The notes below the pieces were generated by a model that was not told where the DNA came from, ran no database searches, and saw nothing but the letters and a program-made list of their open reading frames with translations. 64,000 nt of DNA from Dugong dugon (Eukaryota > Chordata > Mammalia > Sirenia > Dugongidae), in NCBI GenBank assembly GCA_030035585.1, contig CM057471.1, forward strand, positions 67,976,319-68,040,318. Reading direction: 5' to 3'. The position numbers and the translations under genes are program-made. Positions 1-10,724 of this stretch are shown one piece after another (positions within the stretch are counted from its first letter, which is position 1; every line of letters starts with the position of its first letter).

Positions 1-56
1 CCACATAATTCAACACATCCAGGCAGCAGTCGCTAAGGAATGGAATAGCACGGACA
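1..56 (-). other. Possible internal exon edge (candidate only)
   Basis: Read on the minus strand, an AG acceptor (bases 58-57) follows a weakly pyrimidine-rich stretch ending CCTTGCAG. From there one frame stays open to the window edge, reading VRAIPFLSDCCLDVLNYV. If real, this could be the second exon of the gene whose CpG-island promoter lies near 20.2 kb on the same strand. The polypyrimidine tract is poor and the exon is cut by the window, so this may be chance. I do not recognise the peptide. Confidence 0.2.
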
Positions 57-168
57 CTGCAAGGATTTTGGCAGAGTGATACCAAAATTTCCTTTGCCTT
101 TAACTGTGCTTGTTACTTTACCAAAGCTGCTTTTGGTTTTTTGATTTGTTTGGAGTTTTGTTTTTGCC

Positions 169-183
169 TTGGGGGGGGGGGCG
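169..183. repeat. Poly-G run
   Basis: An uninterrupted run of about a dozen G lies between T-rich sequence on the left and CGG on the right. It is a simple homopolymer and probably length-variable. Confidence 0.8.
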
Positions 184-994
184 GTTTCCAATTACACTGT
201 ATAAATTATCATCATAAAATAGATTCTTAGCCCAGGAAAATTAGGTAAAACACCAAAAACACTATAACAGCATTTGACAGTTATCTGTTGCTTAAAGTGA
301 TAAGGTCATTTTAAAATATGTAGAATCTTCTTACAAGTTCAGAAGAACCACAAATTATGGAGCTACAAACCACCAGCTATTCAAAGGAAAATTGTAGCTT
401 ATAAAATACCGGCTCACTGCCAGTATAAACGAACTCTTTTCCCCCCTCAAACAAGTTTTTTGTAAGCCACAGTACTCTTTCAAAAGTGACTATAACCGTA
501 TTATTCTACCAAGGAGTAATGGTATTAGACAGTAAAGGTAAGTCAATTCTTGGCCTAAATCAACCTATAAAAGCCCACAAACAAACTTCCTCACCAGTAC
601 AGTAAGCCCAAATCAAAAATGTCACCTTGGAAAGAGATCTGAAAAATGTTAACTCATTACTATTTTACCATAATTTCATCAAGCAATTAAGTGCCTCAAT
701 GATTAAAAAACAATAAACTCTGGATTCCAAATACCAATCAATACATTTAAATGGGGAGAATACCTACCCACCACCCAACCCTCCCCTAAAAAACAATGTA
801 CTTCAAAAAATAGCAAAATTCCCACTACAATCTTAAAATATTTCCTTCAACTTACTATCCAGATTAAAAGGTAAAAGACATTTTGGAGAAGATGTGAGTT
901 CAAATTCCAGCTCTACAGCTTCCTAGCTAGTAAACACCTTGAGCAACTAACCATTCCAGGCCTTACTTTTCTCATTTACCAAATGGAAAAACAC

Positions 995-1495
995 TGTGAT
1001 GGTTAAGACTGTGTGTCAGCTTGGCTGGGCTATGATTCTCAGTGTTTATATGTGATCGTTTCCATGATGACATCTGCTGTGAATAGTCAATCAGTGGAAA
1101 GAGAGTTTCCTTGGGCAGGTGGCCTGCATCCGAATATTAAGCAGACATTCTGGCTTTCTGCTCACTCTGGATCCTGCAACTGCCTCCTGTTCATCTGGCC
1201 TCCGGTTCTTGGGACTTGAGCTATCAGCTTATCTGCTGATCTTGAGATTCGTCAATCTTCACAGCCAGTGAACAGGAGCCCTGCTCTCCGACCTGCCGAT
1301 CTTGGGTTAACCAGCACCCCCCACCCCACCCCACCCCCGATTACCTGAGTTGGGAGAAGCCTCCATCCTGATCCACGGACTTGGGACATTCCAGCCTCTA
1401 CAATCACATGAGCCGTTTCCTTGATATAAATCTCTTTCTATATATATTTATATGCTTTATTAGTTTTGCTTCTCTAGAGAACCCAGCCTAAGACA
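995..1495 (+). mobile_element. Solitary LTR, TG...CA with AACAC TSD
   Basis: The element begins TGTGATGGTTAAG and ends CTCTAGAGAACCCAGCCTAAGACA. It is flanked by a perfect 5-bp duplication AACAC (990-994 and 1496-1500). Length is 501 bp. The 5-bp duplication and TG...CA ends are the signature of retroviral-type integration, and no internal proviral genes are present, so this is a solo LTR. A C-rich stretch of CACCC units lies at about 1315-1338. The same family, in reverse orientation, occurs at 46,435-47,121. Its exact family name is uncertain; it is probably ERVL/MaLR-like. Confidence 0.85.
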
Positions 1496-1536
1496 AACAC
1501 CACCATTCCTTTCACAGTGAAGCTGTTGTAAGGATC

Positions 1537-1928
1537 TGTTATAACTGAACTGTGTCCCCCCAAATATGTATAGTAAATCCTAACCCCAATACTTGTGGAT
1601 GTAATCCCGTTTGGGAACTGGGTTTTCTTTGTTATGTTAGTGAGGCCATCAGTGTAGGATGTGTCTTAATTAAGTCAATCACTTTTGAGATATAAAAAGC
1701 AAATCAGGCACAGAAGCAATCAAGCACAAAAGGAAGGAAAGATACATGGGACATAAAGATCACCAAGGAACACCAGAGAAACTGAGACAAGGATTTTCCT
1801 CCAGATCAGAGAACTGGAGCCCTGAATTCAGACTTCTAGCTTCCTAACCTGTGATTTAAAAAAAATTTGTTTGTTAAAGTTATCCACTTGTAGTATCTCT
1901 GCTATAGCAGCACTAGATAACTAAAACA
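1537..1928 (+). mobile_element. MaLR-type solitary LTR with GGATC TSD
   Basis: This 392-bp element starts TGTTATAACTGAACTGTGTCCCCC and ends GCAGCACTAGATAACTAAAACA. A perfect 5-bp duplication GGATC flanks it (1532-1536, 1929-1933). The start and the end ('CTTCTAGCTTCCTAACCTGTGA ... GTAGTATCTCTGCTATAGCAGC') match the general MLT1/MaLR plan. No internal region is present. It is inserted in the MIR that also carries the 995-1495 LTR. Confidence 0.85.
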
Positions 1929-2282
1929 GGATCTAAAGAGGTAATGAATATAAAGTACTTAGTACAGTGCCTGAAAGACAGTAATAAAAACTCCATAAAT
2001 GGAGGTCATAATAGTTGAATTACACCCTTCAACGAATGAAGAAATCAGAACACCCATAATAGTAATTGAGAAGCTGGATGTCTTATCTAACTGGTATGTT
2101 AGAGATAACTCTTGAGTTAAAAAGCTATAACAACAATAGCTGCCATATGAGTGCTTTCTAGTGCTAGGTACTTTGTAAACTTTTTTTATTTTTAATCTTT
2201 TTTACAATTCAATAAGGAAAGAACCAAGCACAAGGTATACATAGGTACTTTCAAAATTATTAAAAATACTTCTACAAAATCT

Positions 2283-2346
2283 TAGATGGAGATGTTTACT
2301 ATATATATGTGTGTGTCTATATATATGTGTGCATATATATATGTTT
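2283..2346. repeat. TA/TG microsatellite
   Basis: Imperfect alternation of TATATATG, GTGTGTG and CATATATATATG units over about 60 bases. No gene relation is evident. Confidence 0.75.
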
Positions 2347-2533
2347 ATTTATTTTATCCACACAAGAGGATCTGAATATTTTTATGCCACTCTATTATGA
2401 AAATGTATATATATTCCAGTATGAGCAAATGATATTACTCATATCTATGTAATCTTGGCTAATTTAACTTAATCTTGTTTCCTCAGCCATCAAAGAGGGA
2501 TAACATACTATCCTACCCATATCACAGTGATTT

Positions 2534-2551
2534 TAAAAAAAAAAAAAAAAA
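2534..2551. repeat. A-run
   Basis: Seventeen or so consecutive A after GTGATTTT. No clear SINE or LINE body ends here, so it is listed as a homopolymer only. Confidence 0.7.
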
Positions 2552-3126
2552 GGCAAATAAGAATATGTAAATATACTGGAAACTGTATAGCCCCCTAAAA
2601 ATAGGGTAACAATGTGAGAATAAAAATATAAACTCAACTTAATTTTGCAACCCTAACTTAATTATTCTATGTGAATTCTCTGGGCTAACCTAACTGATGA
2701 AATGAGTATATGAAGGAGTACTATACTTTCCAGTAAATAGAATAGCTTCCTTTCTCTCCTTCATTTATTAAAAGTTACCCTACTCAGCACTGTATGTTCC
2801 ACTTTTTACACAGAACACTATATTAGTTATCTTTTCACAAGACTGTATGTCTTATCTCTCCAGCTAGACTATAAGCTCCTGAAGAGAAGGAATCCTTTCT
2901 CGTAATTCATATCCTTATCAGTACCTTAATACAATGCCTTGTCTATAAAAAGCACTAAAATATTCAATGACTGATTCACTGCATTTCAAAATTAGGCTAA
3001 TTTTTATTTCAAGGAATAAGATGGTTTCTAAGACTAAGCCTTATACAACAATCGATTCCATAGTAACTTCCAGATTATCTATTATTCAAGCTGCAGTCTG
3101 CAAACTCAGTCACTCCCTTTAGTTTA

Positions 3127-3992
3127 CCAATTTATCTAACTCCTCATTCTCCAAGTGTGGCCCAGGGACTTCCTCAAAACACTTTCAGGGGGCTTCAAGG
3201 TCAAAACTATTTACATAGTAATACTAAGGCATTATGTACCCTTTTTTTATTCATCTCTCATTCTCTCAGGGGTGTGGAGTTTTCTTTAGTCTATATAACA
3301 CGTAATATTATATAATAAAATGTGTCACATTTGGAAGATCAACATAATTCAGTGAATAAGTATTTTCCAAATGACCAATGCATGTTATAAAATCATGTAT
3401 GAATAAAGGATTTACTCAAAATGCAATACAGACCAATGGGTGTAAACGTGACAGAATACACAAAGTTCACCGACATGGTTTCAGATTTCAGTAAGAAACT
3501 ATCATTTGTCAAGTTTGGAAGTAGTATCAACAAATATCCATAATTACATGAAAAGGCTTAATATTAAAACTGTACTCCTCCCCCTTCCACTACATTTATC
3601 TGTGTGCAGCCAAATTTTCTTTTTCATGTACTTCAACCAGAACAACGTATCACAACGGACCGAATGCTGAAGCAGCTATCAGAACCCAGCTGTCTAGTAA
3701 GCTATTAATGGGATTTACAAAAATGTAAAGCAATGCTACTCCGCTCGCTAATTTTTTGTGTTTTGGAAAATAGTTATTTTTCATTAAAATATATTATTAG
3801 CATTAACATACAATGGGTTATTACTGTTCATTTTAAAATTAATTAATAAACATTTAGATTTTCCTCAGATATAATTTCTAATTATAAATACCAGCAGACA
3901 TAACTCACATAAACAAAAGATCTTTGGAGTCCTCAATAATCTTTAAGAGTGTAAAGGAGTCCTAAGATTAAAGTTTGAGAGCTGCTGGCCTA
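3127..3992 (+). mobile_element. hAT-Charlie-type DNA transposon, about 0.87 kb, non-coding
   Basis: The left end reads CTCATTCTCCAAGTGTGGCCCAGGG and the right end reads AAAGTTTGAGAGCTGCTGGCC. These resemble the diverged inverted ends of MER1/Charlie elements ('CAGTGGTTCTCAAAGTGTGGTCC' and its complement). The interior is AT-rich and carries phrases such as GGTCAAAACTATTT, TTTTTCATTAAAATAT and CTTTGGAGTCCTCAATAATCTTTAAGAGTGTAAAG, familiar from that family. No transposase frame remains. The exact subfamily is not assigned. Confidence 0.6.
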
Positions 3993-4264
3993 ACTAAACG
4001 TAGGTTGATTTTGGTGTTTCCCATACTAGAGTTCTCTATTTCACTCGGGAAATGCAGACATTTCCCATTAGGAACCACGTCAACACTGTACAACTTGGAG
4101 CAGTATTCACTAAGCTCTTGATGAATGTTTGCATTCATTTTGCAAAGAGCAGCCCTCCTCCAATGAACCAACAACTTAGATTTTCAGTGAAAGGCTTTGG
4201 CAAAAACCATTCTCATTGATTCCCATTTCATAAAGAATACTCACTTAGCCATATGACCTGTTCT

Positions 4265-4520
4265 AAGTAATCAAAAGAAACAGTACAACATAACAGACAG
4301 CACTTACTGGGCCCATAGCATATGCCAGGCACTGTGCTTTACTTACATTATCTCATAATCCTCAAGACCCTGCAAACAAGTATCACAAATCAGGAAGCAC
4401 ACGCAGATTTACTTGTCAAAGGTCACACAGTTAATAAGTGGTGGAATGAGGACTCAAAATCAGGCCTGTGTGACTCCAAAGTCCAGTGCTCTCTCTACTT
4501 CATAACACTGGATTAGAAAC
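4265..4520 (-). repeat. MIR SINE
   Basis: Reverse-oriented MIR signature: GCATATGCCAGGCACTGTGC, then TTATCTCATAATCCTC, then GTCAAAGGTCACACAGTTAATAAGTGG, and finally GCCTGTGTGACTCCAAAG. Nearly full length. A 64-codon open frame inside it is incidental. Confidence 0.8.
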
Positions 4521-4957
4521 CAGACCTGTCACTTACTTTTGTGTCCCTGAGCAAGTCACAACCTAGCTGATCTCCAAAATCCCCTCCACAGATAATACTC
4601 TTGGATTATGATTCATCACAATCTCAATCCTACAGTTACAGAGTAAAAGGCCTTTTGCATACTTTTCTGAACAGAACAAGATACAAGTAATGGGGAAGTA
4701 ATGAGTAAAACGAATAGACTAGGATATAGCTTTTCATTCTTTAATATTAACAATCATAAAATATACTATAAGCACTGAGCAGGCATTATGTATTTTTTTC
4801 ACACCAGGAAACCAAAGCTTCCTTCTCTGATGTAAACTTGGGCATTCAACCAGCAGACATCTCTGAAGGTGGCAAGCATTTGTTAGCATGCTACACAGGA
4901 ACACCTAACTGAAGGGATGCTGCTATAAGGAACAAATGCCCTTCATTAACTTGCATA

Positions 4958-5130
4958 CATATATATACGTATCCGTTGCCATCCCAGTCCATTCTGACTT
5001 ATAGTGACCCTATAGGACAGAGCAGAACTACCCCATTGGGTTTCCAAGAAATAGCTGGTAGATAGATTCGAACTGCCTACCTTTTGGTTGTAGCTTGCCA
5101 TAACTCTTAATCACTGTGCCACCAGAGCGC
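4958..5130 (-). mobile_element. AfroSINE, near full length
   Basis: Reverse-strand AfroSINE: tail CCGTTGCCATCCCAGTCCATTCTGAC, middle TAGTGACCCTATAGGACAGAG, tRNA-like head CTCTTAATCACTGTGCCACCAG. The flanks CATTAACTTGCATA (4944-4957) and CATTAGCTTGCGTA (5131-5144) are a 14-bp duplication differing at two positions, so both edges are defined. Confidence 0.9.
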
Positions 5131-5399
5131 CATTAGCTTGCGTAGGAAGTGTCTATTCTTTAAGGTAAACTACACAAAAATCAATGGAGATAATTTGCCA
5201 AAAATTTCTGAGAGAAGGAGGGCAAGTGACAGGAAGTAGTGGACACTAACACATGGCACTTCAACACAACATATACACACACAAAAATCCAAGACATGTT
5301 CTGACTGCAGGATAGTATATATTATGAGGTTCTATGTATTTGCATTATGTTGTTATTTGTCCTAGGCTACCAAAATTTAGACTTTTTCCTACAATAGCT

Positions 5400-5592
5400 A
5401 CAATTTGAATGTCTACCATGTGCCAGACACCTCTAATCCTACCTTGCACCCTTGTTAGGTATTATATTCACTTTAAAAGGTAAAAGAAGAAAGTTTAGGA
5501 AGTTAGTTAACTTTGCCCACGGTCTTAAAGTTAGTGAGAGAGAAAGGGTTTTAAAACAAATATGACCAACTCTGGAGCCTGTACTCCTTACA
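5400..5592 (-). repeat. MIR SINE, diverged
   Basis: Contains CTACCATGTGCCAGACACCT, GTTAGGTATTATATTCA, TTGCCCACGGTCTTAAAGTTAGT and CTCTGGAGCCTGTACTCC in the order expected for reverse-strand MIR. Confidence 0.65.
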
Positions 5593-5644
5593 ATCTATTT
5601 TTGCTGGTTCAAGAAAGAATAAAACCTCATCCCAGGTCAAAAGA

Positions 5645-5701
5645 AAAACCAAAAAAACCCACTGCCATCGAGTCAATTCCAACTCATAGCGACCTTATAA
5701 A
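5645..5701 (-). mobile_element. AfroSINE tail fragment
   Basis: Only the 3' tail is present: AACCAAAAAAACCCACTGCC, then ATCGAGTCAATTCCAACTCA, then TAGCGACC. The tRNA-like head is missing. No clear duplication is visible. Confidence 0.75.
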
Positions 5702-5942
5702 GCAGTATGTAATATCTGAGCCTTAATATGCTTTGTAAGGGCATTTTAAAACTTTTAAATAAAAGTTTTTAAAGGCCTGAAATCCATTTATGGAAGTACC
5801 TATTACTGACATATTAGCAAAAGTCACAAAGTCACTGTCAAGGATCTATACTTCTTTGGATAACTATCAATACAGTTAAACTCAAGACATTTGTAGATGG
5901 CTGCTGTTTCTATAGCTTATATTCTTGTTATGCTCACAAACC

Positions 5943-5961
5943 TTAAAAAAAAAAAAAAAAA
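5943..5961. repeat. A-run
   Basis: About seventeen consecutive A; simple homopolymer. Confidence 0.7.
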
Positions 5962-6585
5962 CTACTATTTGGTCCAAAGTAACCAGGAATCTTTTATATG
6001 ATAACATTCCCAGCATGCAGGAGCAAATTACTCTTGTGCCTATAACTCAGAAGAAAAGTCATGTTGTTCAGGCCAACCAAAACCCAGGAGAGAAGTGAAA
6101 AGATTTAAGAGGTGACTTACTATCCACTTTGAGAGTAATAAATAAAAATTAGTCTACCAAAAGGTCTTTCAAACTTTAAAAATGCTAAAATGAGTTATTT
6201 AAATAGTGGCAAAGTTTAATAACAAAATCCTTCAACACACAAAATAACTTATTCCTCATCGGAATTAAACCACCACTTTTTAAAAAGTATCACAAAATGG
6301 GAAATCAATCAAGTTCCAATACTATTAAAACTAATCACTAACTACTCAAGTAAATCAACTCATGAATTTAAAATCAAACCAAATAGTCACTAAAAACAAA
6401 TGGGAAAAAAAAGAAATGGAGAGTTTCTAAGATTAACTCTCAGAAGCTACATCCAATTTCATCTAATCGTTTATAATAACGGCCATTAAAGACGTTCTAA
6501 AGGTTATTTCCTGTTTTGCTTTTTCCCCTATCACATACAGATCACTATTGGTCAGGGGAGAAAATGGCTACTACTACACAGACAA

Positions 6586-6749
6586 TGGAGCCCTAGTGGC
6601 TCAGTGGTTAAGAGCTCGGCTGCTAACCAAAAGGTCAGCAGTTCAAATTCACCAGCCGCTCCTTGGAAACCCTATGGGGCAGTTCTAATCTGTCCTATAA
6701 GGTTGCTATGAGTTGGAATCAACTCAACGGCAACAGATTTTTTGTTTTA
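6586..6749 (+). mobile_element. AfroSINE, full length, tRNA-like promoter boxes recognisable
   Basis: The head GGAGCCCTAGTGGCTCAGTG is followed by GTTAAGAGCTCGGCTGC (A-box region). GGTCAGCAGTTCAAATTC is the B-box region. The body CCTTGGAAACCCTATGGGGC follows, and the tail is GAGTTGGAATCAACTCAACG with a T-rich end. Flanks TACACAGACA (6575-6584) and TACATGGACA (6752-6761) may be the duplication (8 of 10 match). A 72-codon open frame that starts in its tail is not a gene. Confidence 0.88.
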
Positions 6750-6894
6750 GTTACATGGACAGTAAAAGGGCCAGCAAACTCAAATGCCTTTCCTTAATAC
6801 ACTTTCTTGCTAAAACAGTACTGACTTCCCTATACGAGATGATCCCACTTCATTTGTTGCTTTTTGTCTATTCACTCCCAGATTCAGTGATGAG

Positions 6895-7030
6895 AACACC
6901 CAACTTCTGGAGTCAAACAGACATGGACTGAAATTCCACTGACCACTTAACAGCTAAGTGATTCTGGAGTTACTGAACAAGACTTAGTTTTCTCATCTAA
7001 AATTCAGCAACCACTTTGAAAGGCTAGTGT
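6895..7030 (+). repeat. MIR SINE fragment
   Basis: Forward MIR features: CTTCTGGAGTCAAACAGACATGG, CCACTTAACAGCTAAGTGATTCTGG, and CTTAGTTTTCTCATCTAAAAT. Confidence 0.65.
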
Positions 7031-7036
7031 AAACAT

Positions 7037-7250
7037 TGTTATTGTCAGGTGCCATGGAATCAGCCCTAGACTCACAGTGACCCCACGTACAAAAGAACTA
7101 AATCCTGCCTGGTCCTGTGCCACACCCCCATGATCGGTTGTGGATCAAACCACTGTGAACCACTGTGATCCACAGGGTTTTCACTAGCTTATGTTGAGAT
7201 GTAGATCATCAGGCTTTTCTTCCTAGTGTGAAGATTACAGATAGTATGTA
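7037..7250 (-). repeat. RTE-related tail or SINE fragment
   Basis: Begins TTGTTATTGTCAGGTGCCATGG and continues with CTAGACTCACAGTGACCCCACGTACAAAAGAAC, matching the reverse-oriented 3' end of the RTE element seen at 61,932. It then departs into a segment with CAAACCACTGTGAACCACTG and CACAGGGTTTTCACTAGCTTATG. This may be an RTE-derived SINE family rather than the LINE itself. Confidence 0.55.
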
Positions 7251-7594
7251 CAATGCATGTCTGCTATTAGTATTATTACTACGTGCCTAACATTTTCTTT
7301 GTTAATGCCGTCATTGTAAGTGTAATGCATCCACTACTCTAAATAACATAAGGACAATTTTTCTTTCTTCCTGGCAAATCAGGGATGGGTGGCAAAGCAC
7401 TAGAGGTGACCTTTTATACAAACCTGCCATAGTTGACCTACTTGCCATAGTAAAGATTTATTTTTTACTTGTTTAAAAATTTTTCAGATGGAATGAGAAA
7501 AAATAACGTAATTGTTCCTATTGAACATTAGTAGGTGTTAACAGTGTGGCCAATTAAGCCAAGCTTATTCCAGGTTTTCTGGCCCACATTCCTG

Positions 7595-7775
7595 AAGCAG
7601 CAGCCTGACGTTGTGGAAGGAGCCCAAGACTGAAGGTCAAGGAACCTAACTCCAGCACCAACTATGCCACAAATTAGGTGTGTGATCCTGGACAAGTTCC
7701 TTAACTTCTCTAGATATATTTTGGGTTCTGCATCTGTCAAAGAACAAAGTAAGGCTAAAAGAATCTCAAAAGTTC
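7595..7775 (+). repeat. MIR SINE
   Basis: Forward MIR: GAAGGAGCCCAAGACTGAAGGTC, GCACCAACTATGCCACAAATTAGGTGTGTGATCC, TGGACAAGTTCCTTAACTTCTC. About 180 bp, moderately diverged. Confidence 0.75.
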
Positions 7776-7779
7776 CTCA

Positions 7780-9069
7780 TGAGATTAAGATTTTTATGCT
7801 TTATATTCTTCCCAAACCAATCATATAAAATAAAATTAGCTAAACAAAATAAATTTAATCTAATATATGCCATACCCAACAAACTAAAAGCTATCACACT
7901 TTCAGTGAACTGAAAAAATAATAAGTTATTTTAAACAGGGAAATTTTCTAATTTCAGGGCAATTAAATCCGACTGACTTCTATTTACCGGAAAATAAAAA
8001 AAGACTCCATAATGACAGTACCAAAATCACAGTCACTGACATTATGATCTAAGCAGAAAAGAAAAGACTTAATACAGAGAAAACTAACATGGTAAGCTCA
8101 ATATCACCCTTCTAAACCAAGCTAGTGAACTGCAAGTTTTTAACTAATAAACTCAATGTTTTATTCAACTATAATGAAGGGCATTAAGTATAAAAATATA
8201 AATATCATGTGTCATTAAACAGCCTATAAATAAAAACTGTATACATTAATCAATATTATTTTGCAAATAATTTCTTCTTTCCTGTAAATAACTTCTGAGT
8301 TATTTTAAAGTTCATAAAAACAGCTCTGGCTATAAGGCTCTGAAAAGGATATAAATCTAAAAGAACCGTATTCTGTTCCTGAATTTGCCTGGAATAGAAG
8401 CTAAATCCTCGGATATCTTCTGGTATTTTGTTAAGTGTAGGTTGCTAAAGAAATGTTTTGGCAACTAACACCTTAACTACCATTAATTAGGTTAGAAGGC
8501 TTGTCTTCCTCCAAAGTGCTTTTATGTCCTAAGGGGATAAAAGGAGTTACAGCATGATCATGCCAACCTTTTAACTCAAATAAGCACTGCCTTCATCTCA
8601 ACAAGGTGATCAAGGTTACTAGTTGAGAACTTTCATCTGCTGCCTTCAAAGGGGTGTTAAGACAGACACTACTTAGAAATCCATAGCCAATGAAGCAGCA
8701 CTAAAGGAGAACTCAAAGGATAACATTTAGGTTGTATCAAGCTACTAAGGAAACATGAAGAGCTCTACAGCATAGAACAATTTACCTAGCAAACTTTTGT
8801 GAAACAAGTTGAGTCACTTACAGATCAAAAGATAAGTTCAGATGCCTTATCAGAAGTTTTCCAAATCAATTATCTAAAGTCAGATCCTACAGATAAAAGC
8901 CATTAAGTCTTACTCTTCTTTCTGGCAGTTGGTTATATCAAAATGAAGGCACTAAAGCCAAAGATCCACATCCTTTCTACAAAGATTCCTGATTTTCTTT
9001 TTATCAAAACAATCATCACCTAGATGTCCCCAACACACTTACCTGCAAACCCAATACCAAAACTAAACT
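7780..9069. other. AT-rich sequence, no gene or repeat recognised
   Basis: I find no splice-framed exon, RNA gene or repeat family I can name. Composition is AT-rich with scattered short T and A runs. Confidence 0.4.
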
Positions 9070-9835
9070 TGCCTCCTCATTCCACTTCTCTTGGGTTCCC
9101 TACTTCTATTCAGGGTGCCCCTGCTTGCCCAGTTAACCAGGCTTGAAATTTCATTATTGATGGTCTTATTGTTCAGTCCTAATATCCTATTACCAAGTTT
9201 CATCAGTTCTAAAGTATCCTTTTTTATATCCACTTCCACCACTACCTCTATCACTTTTCCCCAAACCATTACAATAGCATCTTAATCAATGTATGCATTT
9301 TCAGTCTCTTTTCACAAAGTAGTCAAATTCATAAGGATAGTCCTGATAATGTCATTCCACCACTCTTGCTCAAAAACCTTCACTGGAGCCTCGCTGTCAA
9401 GAAAGCTCAAATTCCTCATGCTAGGTATTCAGGACCTTCTACCAGTTGGCTACAACATTCCTCTGCAAGTTTAAGCTCTACAAATTCCTTTCATACTCCT
9501 TTTGTCTTCAACTAAAATGAACTGATTGTTATTTCCCATACGAATCTTGAGGATTCCTATTTTGTTAATGCTATGCCCTCCATATGGTATTCTCTTCCCC
9601 AATTTCTCACGATCAAATCTTGTTTTCCATGGCGCAGAACAAATATCACATACCATGTCCTCTCTGAAGTTTCTTCCTTATTCTCCTCAACTAGAAATAA
9701 TTTCTCATTTCTCTGAATTCCAAGACCACTTTATCTCTTAAGTGCTCACCACTTTTTTATTTAATACATATCATACCATCACCCCTCCCCCCAGTAGAGT
9801 AGACTATAAGGTCGTAAAATATCAAAGTCTACGAC
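9070..9835 (+). repeat. Diverged L2-like LINE segment
   Basis: The C/T-rich composition and phrases such as CACTCTTGCTCAAAAACCTTCACTGGAGCC and CTATGCCCTCCATATGGTATTCTCTTCCCC match the style of the L2 3' region ('CTGCTCAAAACCCTCCAGTGGC', 'TGTTCCCTCTGCCTGGAA'). The open frames of 61-71 codons here have no other support. Family assignment is tentative. Confidence 0.4.
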
Positions 9836-10026
9836 ATTTTTGGGAACCATATATTAGGTAAGGGTTTAATATCCAGAATATATAAAGAACTCCTACAACT
9901 CAACAACATAAAGACAAACAACCCAATAAAAAAAATGAGCAAAGGACTTGAATAGACATTTCACAAAAGAAGAAATACAAATGGCCAACGAGCACATTAA
10001 AAGCAGCTCAACATCATTAGCCATTA

Positions 10027-10203
10027 AAAACCAAAAATAAACCAAACAAACTCACTGCCACTGAGCCAATTCCAACTCATAGCGACGCTACAGGACAGAG
10101 TAGAACTGCCCTATAGAATTTCCAAGGAGTATCTGGTGGATTTGAACTGCCAGCCTTTTGGTTAGCAGCCATAGCTCTTAACCATTACGCCATCAGGGTT
10201 TTT
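10027..10203 (-). mobile_element. AfroSINE inserted in L1
   Basis: Reverse AfroSINE: tail CACTGCCACTGAGCCAATTC, middle CTACAGGACAGAGTAGAACTGCC, head CTCTTAACCATTACGCCATCAGGG. A perfect 13-bp duplication TCATTAGCCATTA flanks it (10,014-10,026; 10,204-10,216). The duplicated bases belong to the host L1. Confidence 0.93.
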
Positions 10204-10331
10204 TCATTAGCCATTAGGGAGGTGCAAATCAAAATCACAATAAGATACCACTTCACCTCCACTAAGAAGGCTAAGGAAAAAAAAAAAAAAAAATGTTGTC
10301 CACTATGTAAATAAATTGGAACTCTTATCAA

Positions 10332-10724
10332 TTGCTAGTACAATGCAAAATGGTCCAGCCACTGTGGAAAACACTCTGGTGGTTCCTCAAAAAGTTAAAC
10401 ACAGAACTACCATATGACTCAGAAATTCCACACTTAGGTATATACCCAAGAGACTTGAAAGCAGCAACACCAACGGACACGTGTTCACCAATGTTCACTG
10501 CAGCACTATCCACAATAGCCAAAAGGTGGAAACAACTGAAATGTCCATCAACAGATGAATGGATAAACAAAACATGGTATATACATATAATAGAATATTA
10601 CTCAGCCATAAAGAGAAATGAAGTCCTGATACATGCTACAACCTGGATGAACCTTGAAAACACGATGCTGATTGAAGTCAGTCAGTCACAAAAGGGCAAA
10701 TATTGTATGATCACACTCATATGA
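10332..10724 (+). pseudogene. L1 ORF2p C-terminal remnant (130 codons)
   Basis: This frame reads through the carboxy-terminal domain of L1 ORF2 protein. Recognisable blocks are LPYDSEIPHLGIYPRDLKAA, PTDTCSPMFTAALSTIAKRW and WYIHIIEYYSAIKRNEVL, in the order expected for mammalian L1. The endonuclease and reverse-transcriptase domains are not here; the element is 5'-truncated and the rest of its coding region is gone. It is a decayed fossil, not a host gene. The long frame is a by-product of relatively recent coding origin. Confidence 0.85.

Larger units (their letters stand above)
875..2000 (+). repeat. MIR SINE split in three by two LTR insertions
   Basis: MIR-like sequence is seen in three pieces. 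The first (about 875-994) has the 'lost field ... CTCATTTACCAAATGG' motif. The second (1501-1536) has 'CACAGTGAAGCTGTTGTAAGGATC', the MIR core near 'GGGTTGTTGTGAGGAT'. The third (1934-2000) has 'AAAGTACTTAGTACAGTGCCTG'. Together they make one plus-strand MIR once the two LTR elements between them are ignored. The MIR therefore predates both insertions. Confidence 0.7.

Noticed and set aside
1-78. Plus-strand frame to a stop at 76-78 (ending TARILAE)
   Set aside because: Looked like the end of a transposase or other protein, but no family matched from memory and the downstream sequence shows no polyadenylation signal typical of a gene end or retrocopy.
6586-6660. tRNA-like A-box and B-box sequence
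   Set aside because: It is the head of a SINE; cloverleaf pairing is degraded and the AfroSINE body follows directly, so it is not a tRNA gene.
9063-9741. Four frames of 61-71 codons on both strands
   Set aside because: They overlap an old L2-like segment; no codon bias or splice sites.
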